Assembly: GCA_016235745.1 (NCBI GenBank)
Contig: JACRJA010000065.1
Span: 104,678-168,677, forward strand
Length of the DNA: 64,000 nucleotides
DNA from: Rhodocyclales bacterium
Lineage (GTDB): Bacteria; Pseudomonadota; Gammaproteobacteria; Burkholderiales; Rhodocyclaceae
Direction: 5' to 3'
A model generated the notes under the pieces. The model was not told the DNA's origin. It made no database searches and saw only the letters and a program-made list of their open reading frames with translations. Positions 18,527 to 27,839 of this stretch are shown here, piece after piece. A program made the position numbers and the translations under genes. The first letter of the stretch is position 1, and every line of letters begins with the position of its first letter.

Positions 18527-19729
18527 TCAATGCAGGTAGCGCGGACCCGACGGCGTATGGTTGGGATTGCTGTCGCCCCCGTCTTCCTCTTGGGCGGGAA
18601 GCTCGGCGTGCACCAGTTCCCCCTCGGCGTTGGGGAAGAGCGGAGCGCCGCAGTCGTCGCAGAATTCGAGCGGCAGGGTACGGCGCAGCGTCACGACGTC
18701 GTGGATGCCCACCGCCTTGAGGGTTTCATGGATCTGCCGCTGCGCCTCGGCCTCCGTCTCGTCGGCGCCGAGCAAGGGCCAGGGCACGCCGTGCACCACC
18801 TGGCCGCCGTGCTTGAGGGCGAGCCCGATGCGGTATTCGAATTCGCCCTGGCTCTCGCAGGGCGCGACCACCGCGCGCAGGTGGCTCGCGGCGATGTCGG
18901 CCTCGGCGGCGAGAAAGGCGACGGCGGCATGGATCGCAAAGGGGCGGGCGTCGCGATTGGCCTTGCGCGAGGCGGTGAAGTAGGCATCGGGCAATTCCGT
19001 CTCGGTGCCGCAGCCGGGCATGATCTGCGCGAGCACCGGCCCGGCCTGCTTGCGCCATTGGGCGAAGGCGAATTCGCGATCGCCCTCCGCTTCCTGCCAG
19101 GTGAAGATGGGCCCATCCTTGGGCGCGGCGGCGGCCGCCAGCACGTAGCGGATGTCGGAGAGGAAGACGGCGGATTCGGGAAGCGCATCGCGATCGACGG
19201 CATGATCGCGCCCGGCGAGCGCGTCTTTGCCGGCCGCCTGCAGCCACTGCCGCGTGGCGACGAACCCCTGGGGCAGCTGGTCGGGGCTGAAGAGATAGTC
19301 GAAAAGGGCGAATTTCACCCCGGCGGCGAAGATGTGCGCGCCCAGATGCACGCGCAGGTTCTCACGCACCGCCTGGGGAATCGGGCGGGCCGGGATCTGG
19401 AAGCGCGACCAGGCGAGCACGGGGGCGGCCACGAGCACCAGGTCATGGTTCTTGTCGAAATCGGTCAGCGTCTCGGCCTCCGAGTCGAGCACGTCGCTCA
19501 ACTCCTCGTAGGCCTGCAGCTCGCTCTGGTAGAGATGATCGAGCGCGCGCTCGATCGCGGCTTCGTCTCCGGCCTCGAGCAGGGTGCGGACCGCCTCGCC
19601 GAGCAGACGTTCCCAGTAGCGATCCTCGATGCGGCTGCCCGACTGGGCCAGCCCCTTGGCGAGCCAGCACAGACGCTCGGCATCGCGCGGCAGGCCGCTC
19701 GGGCGGGGAATGCGGGTTTTCTTCTTCAT
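18527..19729 (-). CDS. DUF2863 family protein
   Basis: A 400-residue soluble protein without signal peptide or membrane segments. Its N-terminal half is helical and acidic, and its layout matches DUF2863, a family largely confined to betaproteobacteria and without known function. A CxxC pair (CDDC) near the C-terminus may bind a metal. The ATG at 19729 was chosen because GGAGC lies 6 nt upstream; the upstream in-frame ATG at 19756 overlaps the end of ppsR. It follows ppsR on the minus strand. Confidence 0.75.
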   Translation of the reverse strand: MKKKTRIPRPSGLPRDAERLCWLAKGLAQSGSRIEDRYWERLLGEAVRTLLEAGDEAAIERALDHLYQSELQAYEELSDVLDSEAETLTDFDKNHDLVLVAAPVLAWSRFQIPARPIPQAVRENLRVHLGAHIFAAGVKFALFDYLFSPDQLPQGFVATRQWLQAAGKDALAGRDHAVDRDALPESAVFLSDIRYVLAAAAAPKDGPIFTWQEAEGDREFAFAQWRKQAGPVLAQIMPGCGTETELPDAYFTASRKANRDARPFAIHAAVAFLAAEADIAASHLRAVVAPCESQGEFEYRIGLALKHGGQVVHGVPWPLLGADETEAEAQRQIHETLKAVGIHDVVTLRRTLPLEFCDDCGAPLFPNAEGELVHAELPAQEEDGGDSNPNHTPSGPRYLH

Positions 19730-19752
19730 GGTGTCGCTCCAAAAAACCCGTC

Positions 19753-20592
19753 TCACAGATCGGCGTATTTTTGCATCTTTTGCAGATGCTGCATGATCAC
19801 GGCAGCGATCTCCTCGATCGATTTGGTCGTCGAGTCGATCCAGGGGATCCCTTCGCGGCGCATCAGGGCCAGCGCCTCTTCCACCTCCTTGCGGCAGTTC
19901 TCCAGTGAAGCATAGGCGCTGCTGGGGCGGCGCTCCTCGCGGATTTGGGCCAGGCGCTCGGGGGAGATGGTCAGCCCGAAGAGCTTGGCGCGGTGCGGCT
20001 TGAGCGGCGCGGGCAGCGCCTTGCGCTCGAAATCCTCGGGAATCAGCGGGTAGTTGGCCGCCTTCACCGCATACTGCATGGCCAGGTACAGGCTCGTGGG
20101 CGTTTTTCCCGAGCGGGACACGCCGATGAGAATGATGTCAGCGTCGTCGAGCGTGCCATCCTGCACGATCCCGTCGTCGTGCGAGAGCGCGAAGTTGATC
20201 GCTTCGATGCGCCGCTGGTAGCTGCGGTTGTCGAGGATGCCGTGGAATCGCCCCACCGCGTGCGTGCTCGGCATGCCCAGCTCGCGCTCGAGCGGCCCGA
20301 GAAAAGTGCCGAAGAGATCGACGATGTGGGCTTCGGCCCGATGCAGCACCGCCACCACGGCGGGCTGCACCAGGGTGCTGAAAACGATGGGACGCAGCCC
20401 CGTGCGCCGCTTCACCCGTTCGATGCGCTCCACGAGGTCGCTCGCTTTTTCCGGCGCATCGACGAAGGGCGCGCGCACCTCGTCGTAGTCGAAGTCGGGG
20501 AATTGCGCGAGCAGACTGTGACCGAGCGTTTCGGCGGTGATGCCCGTGCCGTCGGAGACGTAGAATACGGTGCGTTTTGGGGTATCCGGCAT
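19753..20592 (-). CDS. ppsR: Phosphoenolpyruvate synthase regulatory protein (kinase/pyrophosphorylase)
   Basis: Bifunctional serine/threonine kinase and pyrophosphorylase that switches PEP synthase off and on by ADP-dependent phosphorylation and phosphate-dependent dephosphorylation. The 279-residue protein starts with the diagnostic VFYVSDGTGITAETLGHS segment (residues 9-26) and carries the P-loop GVSRSGKT (157-164). It is divergent from its target ppsA with 101 bp between the starts, the standard arrangement in proteobacteria. Confidence 0.95.
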   Translation of the reverse strand: MPDTPKRTVFYVSDGTGITAETLGHSLLAQFPDFDYDEVRAPFVDAPEKASDLVERIERVKRRTGLRPIVFSTLVQPAVVAVLHRAEAHIVDLFGTFLGPLERELGMPSTHAVGRFHGILDNRSYQRRIEAINFALSHDDGIVQDGTLDDADIILIGVSRSGKTPTSLYLAMQYAVKAANYPLIPEDFERKALPAPLKPHRAKLFGLTISPERLAQIREERRPSSAYASLENCRKEVEEALALMRREGIPWIDSTTKSIEEIAAVIMQHLQKMQKYADL

Positions 20593-20625
20593 GGCGGGGG
20601 AGCTGGCGCTCGTGGCGCGTTGCGC

Positions 20626-20654
20626 TTACCAAAATGAGGGAAAACCCTTAGAAT
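20626..20654 (+). promoter_or_regulatory. Candidate sigma70 promoter of ppsA with internal palindrome
   Basis: TTACCA (20626-20631, four of six consensus) and TAGAAT (20649-20654, five of six) are separated by exactly 17 bp and point at ppsA. Between them lies a near-perfect inverted repeat, AGGG-AAAA-CCCT, extended on both sides (TGAGGG/CCCTTA), at 20635-20650. Such a palindrome between -35 and -10 could be a repressor site. The start of transcription would be near 20661, leaving a 33-nt leader ending in AGGAAAGG, a good ribosome-binding site. Confidence 0.6.
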
Positions 20655-20693
20655 ACCATTTTTCCGTGCCTCACGAACTCAGGAAAGGCTGCG

Positions 20694-23075
20694 ATGACCC
20701 GATATGTGATCCCGTTCAACGAGCTGCGCATGACCGACGTCGGCATCGTCGGCGGCAAGAACGCCTCGCTCGGCGAGATGATCAGCCAACTGCCCGCGGA
20801 CGTGCGCGTGCCGGGCGGTTTTGCCACCACCGCCGAAGCCTACCGCCTCTTCCTGGCGCAAAATGGTCTCGCACAGCGCATCCATGACGCGCTCGAAACG
20901 CTCGACGTCGATGACGTCAGCGCGCTCGCCCAGACCGGCGCCGAGATCCGCCGCTGGATCATGGAGACGCCTTTCCCGCCCGAGTTCGAGGCCCAGATCC
21001 GCCAAGCCTACGCCGAACTCGTCACCCGCGAAGGCGAAGGGGCGAGTTTCGCCGTGCGCTCCTCGGCCACGGCCGAAGACCTGCCCGATGCCTCCTTCGC
21101 CGGCCAGCAGGAAACCCTGCTCAACGTCTCCGGCATCGAGAACATCCTCCACGCCATCAAGGAAGTCTTCGCCTCGCTCTACAACGACCGGGCGATCGCC
21201 TATCGCGTGCACAAGGGCTTCCGTCACGCCGAGGTGGCCTTGTCGGCCGGCGTGCAGCGCATGGTGCGCTCCGACGCGGGCGCTTCCGGCGTGATGTTCA
21301 CCATCGACACCGAATCCGGATTCCGCGACGTCGTCTTCATCACCGCCTCCTACGGCCTGGGCGAGATGGTGGTGCAAGGCGCCGTCAACCCCGACGAATT
21401 CTACGTCCACAAGCCCACCCTGATGCAGGGCAAGCCTTCCATCATCCGCCGCAACCTCGGCTCCAAGCTCATCAAGATGGTCTTCGGCGAGCCCGGCGAG
21501 GGAGTGCGCGTGAAGGTGGTCGACGTGCCCGAAGCCGAGCGCAACCGCTTCTGCCTCGAAGACGCCGACATCCTCGAGCTCGCCCGCTACGCCGTCATCA
21601 TCGAGCGCCACTACGGCCGCCCGATGGACATCGAATGGGGCAAGGACGGCATCGACGGCAAGATCTACATCCTGCAGGCGCGTCCCGAGACGGTGAAGTC
21701 GCACGACAGCGGCCGCGTGATGGAGAAATACCGCCTCAAGCAGCACGGCAAGGCGCTGGTGCATGGGCGCGCCATCGGGCAGAAAGTCGGCGTGGGCCCG
21801 GTGCGCATCGTCACCGATCCCAGCCAGATGGAGCGCGTGCAGCCGGGCGACGTGCTCGTCACCGACATGACCGACCCCAACTGGGAACCGGTGATGAAGC
21901 GCGCCGCGGCCATCGTCACCAACCGCGGCGGACGCACCTGCCACGCGGCCATCATCGCCCGCGAATTGGGCATTCCCGCCATCGTCGGCTGCGGCAACGC
22001 CACCGAGGTGCTGCAGGAAGGGGAGATCGTCACGGTTTCGTGCGCCGAAGGCGACACCGGCTACGTCTATCGCGGCAAGCTCGATTTCGAAGTGCAGCGC
22101 ACCGACCTTGGAACGCTGCCCGAGCTGCCGGTGAGCATCATGATGAACGTGGGCAATCCCGAGCTCGCCTTCGAATTCGCCCAGATCCCCAACGCCGGCG
22201 TGGGGCTTGCCCGGGTGGAGTTCGTCATCAACAACGTCATCGGCGTGCATCCGCGCGCCATCCTCGAGTTCGATCAGATCTCGGCCAAGCTGCGCGAAGA
22301 GATCTCGCGCCGCGCCCGCGGCTACGCCAGCCCGCGCGCCTTCTACGTGGAAAAGCTCGCCGAAGGCATCGCCACCATCGCCGCCGCCTTCTATCCCCAG
22401 CCGGTCATCGTGCGCCTGTCGGATTTCAAATCGAACGAATACCGCAAGCTCCTGGGCGGCGAGATCTACGAGCCCGAAGAAGAAAACCCCATGTTGGGCT
22501 TCCGCGGCGCGGCGCGCTACATCGCGCCGAGCTTCCGCGAGTGCTTCGAGATGGAATGCGAGGCGGTGAAGAAGGTGCGCGACGTCATGGGGCTCACCAA
22601 CGTCAAGGTGATGATCCCCTTCGTGCGCACGGTGGGCGAAGCGCAGCGCGTGGTCAAGCTCCTGGCGGCCAACGAGCTCGAACGCGGCAAGAACGGTCTC
22701 GAACTCATCATGATGTGCGAGATCCCCTCGAACGCCCTGCTCGCCGAAGCCTTCCTCGAGCACTTCGACGGCTTCTCCATCGGCTCGAACGACCTCACTC
22801 AGCTCACCCTGGGGCTGGACCGCGACTCGGGGCTGGTGGCCGAATCCTTCGACGAGCGCGACCCCGCGGTGAAGGTCCTGCTCGGCATGGCGATCGACGC
22901 CTGCAACAAGCTCGGCAAATACGTCGGCATCTGCGGCCAGGGTCCGTCGGACCACCCCGATCTGGCCGAGTGGCTGATGGAGCGCGGCATCCAGACCATT
23001 TCGCTCAATCCCGACACCGTCATCGACACCTGGCTCCAGCTCGCCGAGCGTCTGCGCGAGCGCAAGGGTGCTTGA
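20694..23075 (+). CDS. ppsA: Phosphoenolpyruvate synthase
   Basis: Makes PEP from pyruvate and ATP (products AMP and phosphate), the entry to gluconeogenesis when growing on organic acids. The 793-residue protein has the expected three domains. The ATP-grasp part includes [20 protein letters not shown]. The central phosphohistidine domain has GGRTCHAAI with the catalytic His417. The C-terminal PEP/pyruvate barrel ends in MIPFVRT and CGQGPSDHP. Its stop codon TGA (23073-23075) lies inside the -35 box of the downstream tRNA promoter. Confidence 0.98.
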   Translation: MTRYVIPFNELRMTDVGIVGGKNASLGEMISQLPADVRVPGGFATTAEAYRLFLAQNGLAQRIHDALETLDVDDVSALAQTGAEIRRWIMETPFPPEFEAQIRQAYAELVTREGEGASFAVRSSATAEDLPDASFAGQQETLLNVSGIENILHAIKEVFASLYNDRAIAYRVHKGFRHAEVALSAGVQRMVRSDAGASGVMFTIDTESGFRDVVFITASYGLGEMVVQGAVNPDEFYVHKPTLMQGKPSIIRRNLGSKLIKMVFGEPGEGVRVKVVDVPEAERNRFCLEDADILELARYAVIIERHYGRPMDIEWGKDGIDGKIYILQARPETVKSHDSGRVMEKYRLKQHGKALVHGRAIGQKVGVGPVRIVTDPSQMERVQPGDVLVTDMTDPNWEPVMKRAAAIVTNRGGRTCHAAIIARELGIPAIVGCGNATEVLQEGEIVTVSCAEGDTGYVYRGKLDFEVQRTDLGTLPELPVSIMMNVGNPELAFEFAQIPNAGVGLARVEFVINNVIGVHPRAILEFDQISAKLREEISRRARGYASPRAFYVEKLAEGIATIAAAFYPQPVIVRLSDFKSNEYRKLLGGEIYEPEEENPMLGFRGAARYIAPSFRECFEMECEAVKKVRDVMGLTNVKVMIPFVRTVGEAQRVVKLLAANELERGKNGLELIMMCEIPSNALLAEAFLEHFDGFSIGSNDLTQLTLGLDRDSGLVAESFDERDPAVKVLLGMAIDACNKLGKYVGICGQGPSDHPDLAEWLMERGIQTISLNPDTVIDTWLQLAERLRERKGA

Positions 23076-23099
23076 CACCTGGCGTGGAATGGCTATAAT
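23072..23099 (+). promoter_or_regulatory. Promoter of tRNA-Arg
   Basis: Perfect consensus hexamers TTGACA (23072-23077) and TATAAT (23094-23099) with a 16-bp spacer, ending 15 bp before the tRNA. The ppsA stop codon is embedded in the -35 hexamer, so the promoter sits at the very end of the upstream coding region and the tRNA is transcribed independently of it. Confidence 0.93.
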
Positions 23100-23114
23100 T
23101 TCACTCTCTGTCGC

Positions 23115-23191
23115 GCGCCCGTAGCTCAGTTGGATAGAGTACCTGGCTACGAACCAGGGGGTCGTGGGTTCGAATCCTGCCGGGCGCGCCA
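23115..23191 (+). tRNA. tRNA-Arg (anticodon ACG)
   Basis: A 77-nt cloverleaf can be drawn by hand. The acceptor stem GCGCCCG pairs with CGGGCGC. The D-arm is GCTC with an AGTTGGAT loop. The anticodon stem CCTGG/CCAGG encloses CTACGAA with anticodon ACG at 23149-23151. The T-arm contains GGTTCGAATCC, followed by discriminator G and an encoded CCA. The sequence is close to the E. coli tRNA-Arg(ACG), in which A34 becomes inosine and reads CGU, CGC and CGA codons. Confidence 0.97.
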
Positions 23192-23200
23192 AGAACCGGA

Positions 23201-23234
23201 ACCCGGAGCCGCTGTCGCGGCTTCGGGTTTTTTC
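23201..23234 (+). terminator. Rho-independent terminator after tRNA-Arg
   Basis: Twelve-base stem ACCCGGAGCCGC (23201-23212), loop TGTC, and complementary arm GCGGCTTCGGGT (23217-23228) with a single G-T pair, followed directly by a run of T residues. It begins 10 nt after the tRNA CCA end. Confidence 0.93.
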
Positions 23235-23372
23235 ATTGGCGTCGAGTCAAAAGCAAATCGGCTCATGGTCCTTCATTCCTTTCCGTGTTCGCAGCGCCCA
23301 AGGATGATTCTAGATCGAGGCGGGAATCGGGCCCTGTCTTAGGGGGCCCCTCTTTGCGCTGGAGTTGGGTCC

Positions 23373-26300
23373 TCAGGCGTAGCGCACCTCGACGCGTTCC
23401 ACGCCAGGGATCGCGCGCAGGGCGGTGAGTAAGGTTTCCTGTGGATGCAGACCCCAGGCAGGGGAGAAGCGCAGCGTCCCTTCGGTGCCGTCGAGGCGCA
23501 GGGTGAGCGCAAGCGGCAGCCTGCCGCCGAGGTGTGGCCGCAGCGCGGATTCCAGCTCGGCGGTGAATTCCGGCGTGGCGCGTTCGAGCGCCACGCTGAG
23601 GGCGAGCGCCCGGGCGCGTTCTTCGCGCAGCTGCGCCAGCGTGGCGAAGCGCTCGGCCACCACCCGCAAGCCCCCGGAGTAGTCGTCGGGGCTTACTTTC
23701 ACTTCGGCAAAGAGCGGCTCGTCGAGGACGATGGCATGGCGCCACGCCTCATAGACCTCGCTGTAGGCGAGCACCTCGACCTGGGCCGTGCCGTCGTCGA
23801 ACTCGACGAAGGCCATCTTGCCGCGGTTGCCCATCTTGGTGCGCAGGTTGGTGACCACCCCGGCGATCCACACCGGATCCCAGCCGGGTTCGAGGCTGGC
23901 AAGCGGCCGCGAGACCAGGTGGCGCACTTCCTCGGCCCAGGCGTGGAAAGGGTGTCCCGAGAGAAAGAAGCCGAGGGCGGCCTTCTCCTCCTTGAGCCGC
24001 TCGCGCTCGCTCCAGGGGCGAACGACGGCAAAGGCCGGCTGCATCGCCTCGGCCTGGGGCAGGTCGTCGAACAGACCCGCCTGGAGGACGTTCGCTTGCG
24101 CCTGCTCGGCTGCTTCCAGCGCGAGCCCCACGGTGGCGAGCAGCTGCGCCCGGTCGCGTCCGGCGTGACCGGGCAGCGTGTCGAGGGCGCCGGCGCGCAC
24201 CAGGGCTTCGAGCACACGGCGATTGACCGCTCGCCGGTCGACGCGCGCGCACAGCTCGAAGAGGTCGCGGAACGGGCCGTTGCGTTCACGCTCGGCGACG
24301 AGGGCCTCGGCCGCTGGCCGGCCCACTCCCTTGATCGCCCCCAGGCCGTAGCGGATGGTGCGCGCATCGACCGGTTCGAAGCGGTAGGCGGAGGCGTTGA
24401 TGTCCGGCGGCAGGATCTCGAGGCCGTTGGCGCGCGCATCTTCGACGAAGATCTTGACGCTGTCGGTGTCGTCCATGTCGGAGGACAGCGTCGCGGCCAT
24501 GAAGGCAGCGCAGTGGTGCGCCTTCAGCCAGGCGGTCTGGTAGGTGACCACGGCGTAGGCGGCGGTGTGGGATTTATTGAAGCCGTATTCGGCGAACTTT
24601 TCCATCAGGTCGAAGAGGCGCATGGCGAGCGCCTCGTCGTAGCCTTTCTTGCGCGCCCCCTCGCGGAAGATCTCGCGGTGCTTGGCCATTTCCTCCGGCT
24701 TTTTCTTGCCCATCGCCCGGCGTAGCAGGTCGGCGCCGCCCAGGGTGTAGCCGCCGATGATCTGCGAGATCTGCATCACCTGTTCTTGATAGACGATGAC
24801 GCCGTAGGTGGGTTCGAGGCAGGGCTTGAGATCCTCGTGGAAATAGTCGATTGCCTGCTCGCCTTTCTTCCTCAGGATGAAGTCGTCGACCATGCCCGAG
24901 CCCAGGGGGCCGGGACGGTAGAGGGCGAGCACGGCGATGATGTCTTCGAAACGGTCGGGCTGGAGCTTCTTGAGGAGCTTCTTCATCCCCTCCGATTCGA
25001 GCTGGAAGACGGCGGTGGTGTTCGCCTCTTTCAGGACCTGGTAGGTGGCCGGATCCTCGTAGCCCAGGGTCTCGAGCCGGGGGCGGCTGCCGGTGAGCCG
25101 CTCGACGTAGTCGAGGGCGAGGTCGATGATGGTGAGGTTGCGCAGACCCAGGAAGTCGAATTTCACCAGGCCGATGGCTTCGACGTCGTCCTTGTCGAAC
25201 TGCGACACCGGCACCGCGTCCTCGCCGTCGGCCAGATACAGGGGGCAATAGTCGGTGAGCTTGCCCGGGGCGATGAGCACGCCGCCAGCGTGCATGCCCA
25301 CGTTGCGCGCCAGCCCTTCGAGCGGGCGGGCGAGCTGCCACAGCTGCTGGATGGCTTCGCCGTCGTTGGCGTCTTCCATCAGCTCGCGCAGCTGCGGTTC
25401 GAGCTCGAGCGCCTTGTCGAGCGATACCGGTTTGACGCCTTCGAGCGGGATGAGTTTGGAGAGACGGTCGCACAGGCCGTAGGGCAGGTCGAGCACGCGG
25501 CCGACGTCGCGCACCACGGCCTTGGAGGCCATGGTGCCGAAGGTGGCGATCTGGCTCACTGCGTCGTGCCCGTAGCGGCGGCGCACGTATTCGATCACCT
25601 GGTAGCGCCGGTCCTGGCAGAAGTCGACGTCGAAGTCGGGCATGGACACCCGCTCGGGGTTGAGGAAGCGCTCGAAGAGGAGCGCATAGCGCAGGGGGTC
25701 GAGGTCGGTGATGCGCAGGCTGTAGGCGACGAGCGAGCCCGCGCCCGAGCCGCGCCCCGGGCCGACGGGCACGCCGTTTTCCTTGGCCCAGTTGATGAAG
25801 TCGGCCACGATGAGAAAGTAGCCGGAAAAGCCCATCTGGACGATGGTTCCGGTCTCCAAGGCGAGCCGCTCTTCGTAGCGCGGGCGCTGGCGCTCGCGCT
25901 CGGCCTCGATCGGGTAGAGCTCGCGCAGGCGCATTTCTAGCCCTTCCTTGGCGCGTTCGACGAGGTAGTCGTCCAGTGTCACGCCTTCGGGCGTGGGGAA
26001 GGGCGGCAGGAAATTCTTGCCCAGCGTGATGGAGAGCGAAGCCCGCCGCGCGATCTCGCCGGCGTTCTCCAGCGCCTCGGGCAGATCGGCGAAGCGCTCG
26101 GCCATCTCGGCGCGGCTGAGGAAGTACTGCTCGGCGGTGAAGGGCTTGGGGCGCCGGGGGTCGGCGAGCACCGTGCCTTGGGCGATGCACACGCGCGCCT
26201 CGTGCGCCTCGAAATCCTCCGGGCGCATGAACTGGATGGGGTGCGTGGCCACCACCGGCAGCCCCAGACGGGCGGCGAGCCCGACGGCGGCTTCGAGGTA

Positions 26301-26837
26301 GGTTTCGGTGTCCGGCTGTCCGGCGCGCTGCAGCTCGATGTAGAAGGCGTCGGGAAAGACTTCGGCCCAGCGCCGCACCGCCGCCTCGGCTTCCTCTTCT
26401 TTTTGGGCGAGCAGCAAGCGCCCCGGTTCGCCCTCCATCGCGCCGGAGAGGGCGATGAGGCCGCTGCAGGACTGGCGATCGAGCCAGGCCGGGTGGATCT
26501 CGGCGCGGCCGCGGAAGCGGTTCTCCAGATAGGCGCGGCTGAGGAGCGCGCACAGCTGACGATAGCCTTCGCGGTGGCGGGCGATGAGCAGCATCCGCCA
26601 CGGATGGGCGCGATCCTCTTCATTGCTGATCCATGCGTCTACCCCGATCACCGGTTTGACGCCCTTGGCGCGTGCAGCCTTGTAGAACTTGACCATGCCG
26701 AAGAGGTTCATCGCATCCGAGATGCCCAGGGCGGGCATGCCGTCGGCGGCGGCCGCGGCGACGGCCTCCGGCAGGGTGCAGATGCCGTCGGTGAGCGAGT
26801 ATTCCGAGTGCAGGCGCAGGTGGACGTAGGGCGTCAT
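23373..26837 (-). CDS. dnaE: DNA polymerase III subunit alpha
   Basis: Replicative DNA polymerase. The 1,154-residue protein matches E. coli DnaE (1,160). The N-terminal PHP domain starts at the HLRLHSEYSLTDG segment. The catalytic aspartates Asp401 and Asp403 lie in MPDFDVDF. A helix-hairpin-helix and an OB-fold region (GNRGKMAFVEFDDG) follow in the C-terminal third. The ATG at 26837 shares one base with the stop of the upstream qor-like gene (TGATG). In the gap after the stop (23235-23372) I see no gene; a GGGCCC inverted repeat without T-run at about 23328-23349 is a weak terminator candidate. Confidence 0.97.
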   Translation of the reverse strand: MTPYVHLRLHSEYSLTDGICTLPEAVAAAAADGMPALGISDAMNLFGMVKFYKAARAKGVKPVIGVDAWISNEEDRAHPWRMLLIARHREGYRQLCALLSRAYLENRFRGRAEIHPAWLDRQSCSGLIALSGAMEGEPGRLLLAQKEEEAEAAVRRWAEVFPDAFYIELQRAGQPDTETYLEAAVGLAARLGLPVVATHPIQFMRPEDFEAHEARVCIAQGTVLADPRRPKPFTAEQYFLSRAEMAERFADLPEALENAGEIARRASLSITLGKNFLPPFPTPEGVTLDDYLVERAKEGLEMRLRELYPIEAERERQRPRYEERLALETGTIVQMGFSGYFLIVADFINWAKENGVPVGPGRGSGAGSLVAYSLRITDLDPLRYALLFERFLNPERVSMPDFDVDFCQDRRYQVIEYVRRRYGHDAVSQIATFGTMASKAVVRDVGRVLDLPYGLCDRLSKLIPLEGVKPVSLDKALELEPQLRELMEDANDGEAIQQLWQLARPLEGLARNVGMHAGGVLIAPGKLTDYCPLYLADGEDAVPVSQFDKDDVEAIGLVKFDFLGLRNLTIIDLALDYVERLTGSRPRLETLGYEDPATYQVLKEANTTAVFQLESEGMKKLLKKLQPDRFEDIIAVLALYRPGPLGSGMVDDFILRKKGEQAIDYFHEDLKPCLEPTYGVIVYQEQVMQISQIIGGYTLGGADLLRRAMGKKKPEEMAKHREIFREGARKKGYDEALAMRLFDLMEKFAEYGFNKSHTAAYAVVTYQTAWLKAHHCAAFMAATLSSDMDDTDSVKIFVEDARANGLEILPPDINASAYRFEPVDARTIRYGLGAIKGVGRPAAEALVAERERNGPFRDLFELCARVDRRAVNRRVLEALVRAGALDTLPGHAGRDRAQLLATVGLALEAAEQAQANVLQAGLFDDLPQAEAMQPAFAVVRPWSERERLKEEKAALGFFLSGHPFHAWAEEVRHLVSRPLASLEPGWDPVWIAGVVTNLRTKMGNRGKMAFVEFDDGTAQVEVLAYSEVYEAWRHAIVLDEPLFAEVKVSPDDYSGGLRVVAERFATLAQLREERARALALSVALERATPEFTAELESALRPHLGGRLPLALTLRLDGTEGTLRFSPAWGLHPQETLLTALRAIPGVERVEVRYA

Positions 26838-27823
26838 CAGGGCAAGAGCACAGTGGTGCCGGTGGTGCGGCGCGATTCGAGCGCGCGGTGGGCTTCGGCC
26901 GCTTGGGCGAGCGGGAAACGCTGCCCGATCTCGACGGCGAGCCAGCCCTCGCGCAGCGCCGCGAAGAGTTCTTCGGTCATGGCGAGCAGATCCTCGCGCC
27001 GGGCGATGTAGGTGAAGAGCGTCGGGCGCGTGAGGTAGAGCGAACCCTTCTGGGCGAGCAGCCCGATGTCGAAGGGCTCGACCTTGCCCGAGGCGTTGCC
27101 GAATGAGACCATCAACCCCAGTGGGCGGAGCGAATCGAGCGAGCCGAGGAAGGTGGCGCGACCCACCGAATCGTAGACTACGTCGACGCCGCGCCCGCCG
27201 GTGAGCGCGCGCGTGCGCTCGGTGAAATTCTCCCGCGTATAGACGATGACGTGGTCGGCGCCGTGCGCGCGCACGAGCTCGGCTTTTTCGTCGCTGCCCA
27301 CGGTGGCGATCACCGTGGCGCCGAGCCGTTTGGCCCATTGGACCAGCAGCTGCCCCACGCCGCCGGCAGCGGCGTGGATGAGCACCGTCTCGCCCGGCTG
27401 CAGCCGGTGGGTGCGGCGCACGAGGCATTGCGCCGTGAGCCCTTTGAGCATCACCGCGGCGGCAATTTCGCAGGAAATGTCGTCGGGCAGGCGCACGGCG
27501 CGCTCGGCCGGGAAGTTACGCACTTCGCTATAGGCGCCTACAGGCGACAGAGCCCCGCCGCAGTAGGCGACGCGATCGCCCGGGCGAAATTCGCTCACGC
27601 CGGGGCCGACGGCCTCGACCACGCCGGCGCCTTCTTGACCGAGTCCCGCCGGCAAGGGGACGGGGTAGAGCCCGGTGCGGTGGTAGGTGTCGATGAAATT
27701 CACCCCGATCGCCTGGTGGCGGATGCGGATTTCTCCCGGGCCGGGATCGGGCAGCTCCACCGTCTCCCAGCGCAGCACTTCGGGGCCGCCGTGGGCGGAA
27801 AAGCGGATGGCCTGAGTCTGCAT
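26837..27823 (-). CDS. Quinone oxidoreductase, zinc-independent MDR family
   Basis: NADPH-dependent reductase of the medium-chain dehydrogenase/reductase superfamily, 328 residues like E. coli QorA. Start MQTQAIRFSAHGGPEVLRW is typical of the quinone-reductase branch. VLIHAAAGGVGQLLVQWAK (about residues 147-165) is the NADPH-binding Rossmann loop. The catalytic-zinc cysteine of alcohol dehydrogenases is absent, so it is expected to be zinc-free. It ends where dnaE starts (one-base overlap) and begins 16 nt after maeB. Confidence 0.9.
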   Translation of the reverse strand: MQTQAIRFSAHGGPEVLRWETVELPDPGPGEIRIRHQAIGVNFIDTYHRTGLYPVPLPAGLGQEGAGVVEAVGPGVSEFRPGDRVAYCGGALSPVGAYSEVRNFPAERAVRLPDDISCEIAAAVMLKGLTAQCLVRRTHRLQPGETVLIHAAAGGVGQLLVQWAKRLGATVIATVGSDEKAELVRAHGADHVIVYTRENFTERTRALTGGRGVDVVYDSVGRATFLGSLDSLRPLGLMVSFGNASGKVEPFDIGLLAQKGSLYLTRPTLFTYIARREDLLAMTEELFAALREGWLAVEIGQRFPLAQAAEAHRALESRRTTGTTVLLP

Positions 27824-27839
27824 GACTTCACTCCTTGGA

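Noticed and set aside
17270..19915. Long plus-strand frame (about 880 codons) across comEC and the DUF2863 gene
   Set aside because: It is the shadow of two real minus-strand genes and crosses their boundary; no family similarity.
20679..23192. Minus-strand frame of about 837 codons opposite ppsA, reaching across the tRNA
   Set aside because: A protein running through a perfect tRNA gene and antisense to PEP synthase is not credible.
23235..23372. Possible small gene or second terminator between tRNA-Arg and dnaE
   Set aside because: No start with ribosome-binding site; a GGGCCC dyad lacks a T-run, so it is noted only as a weak dnaE terminator candidate.
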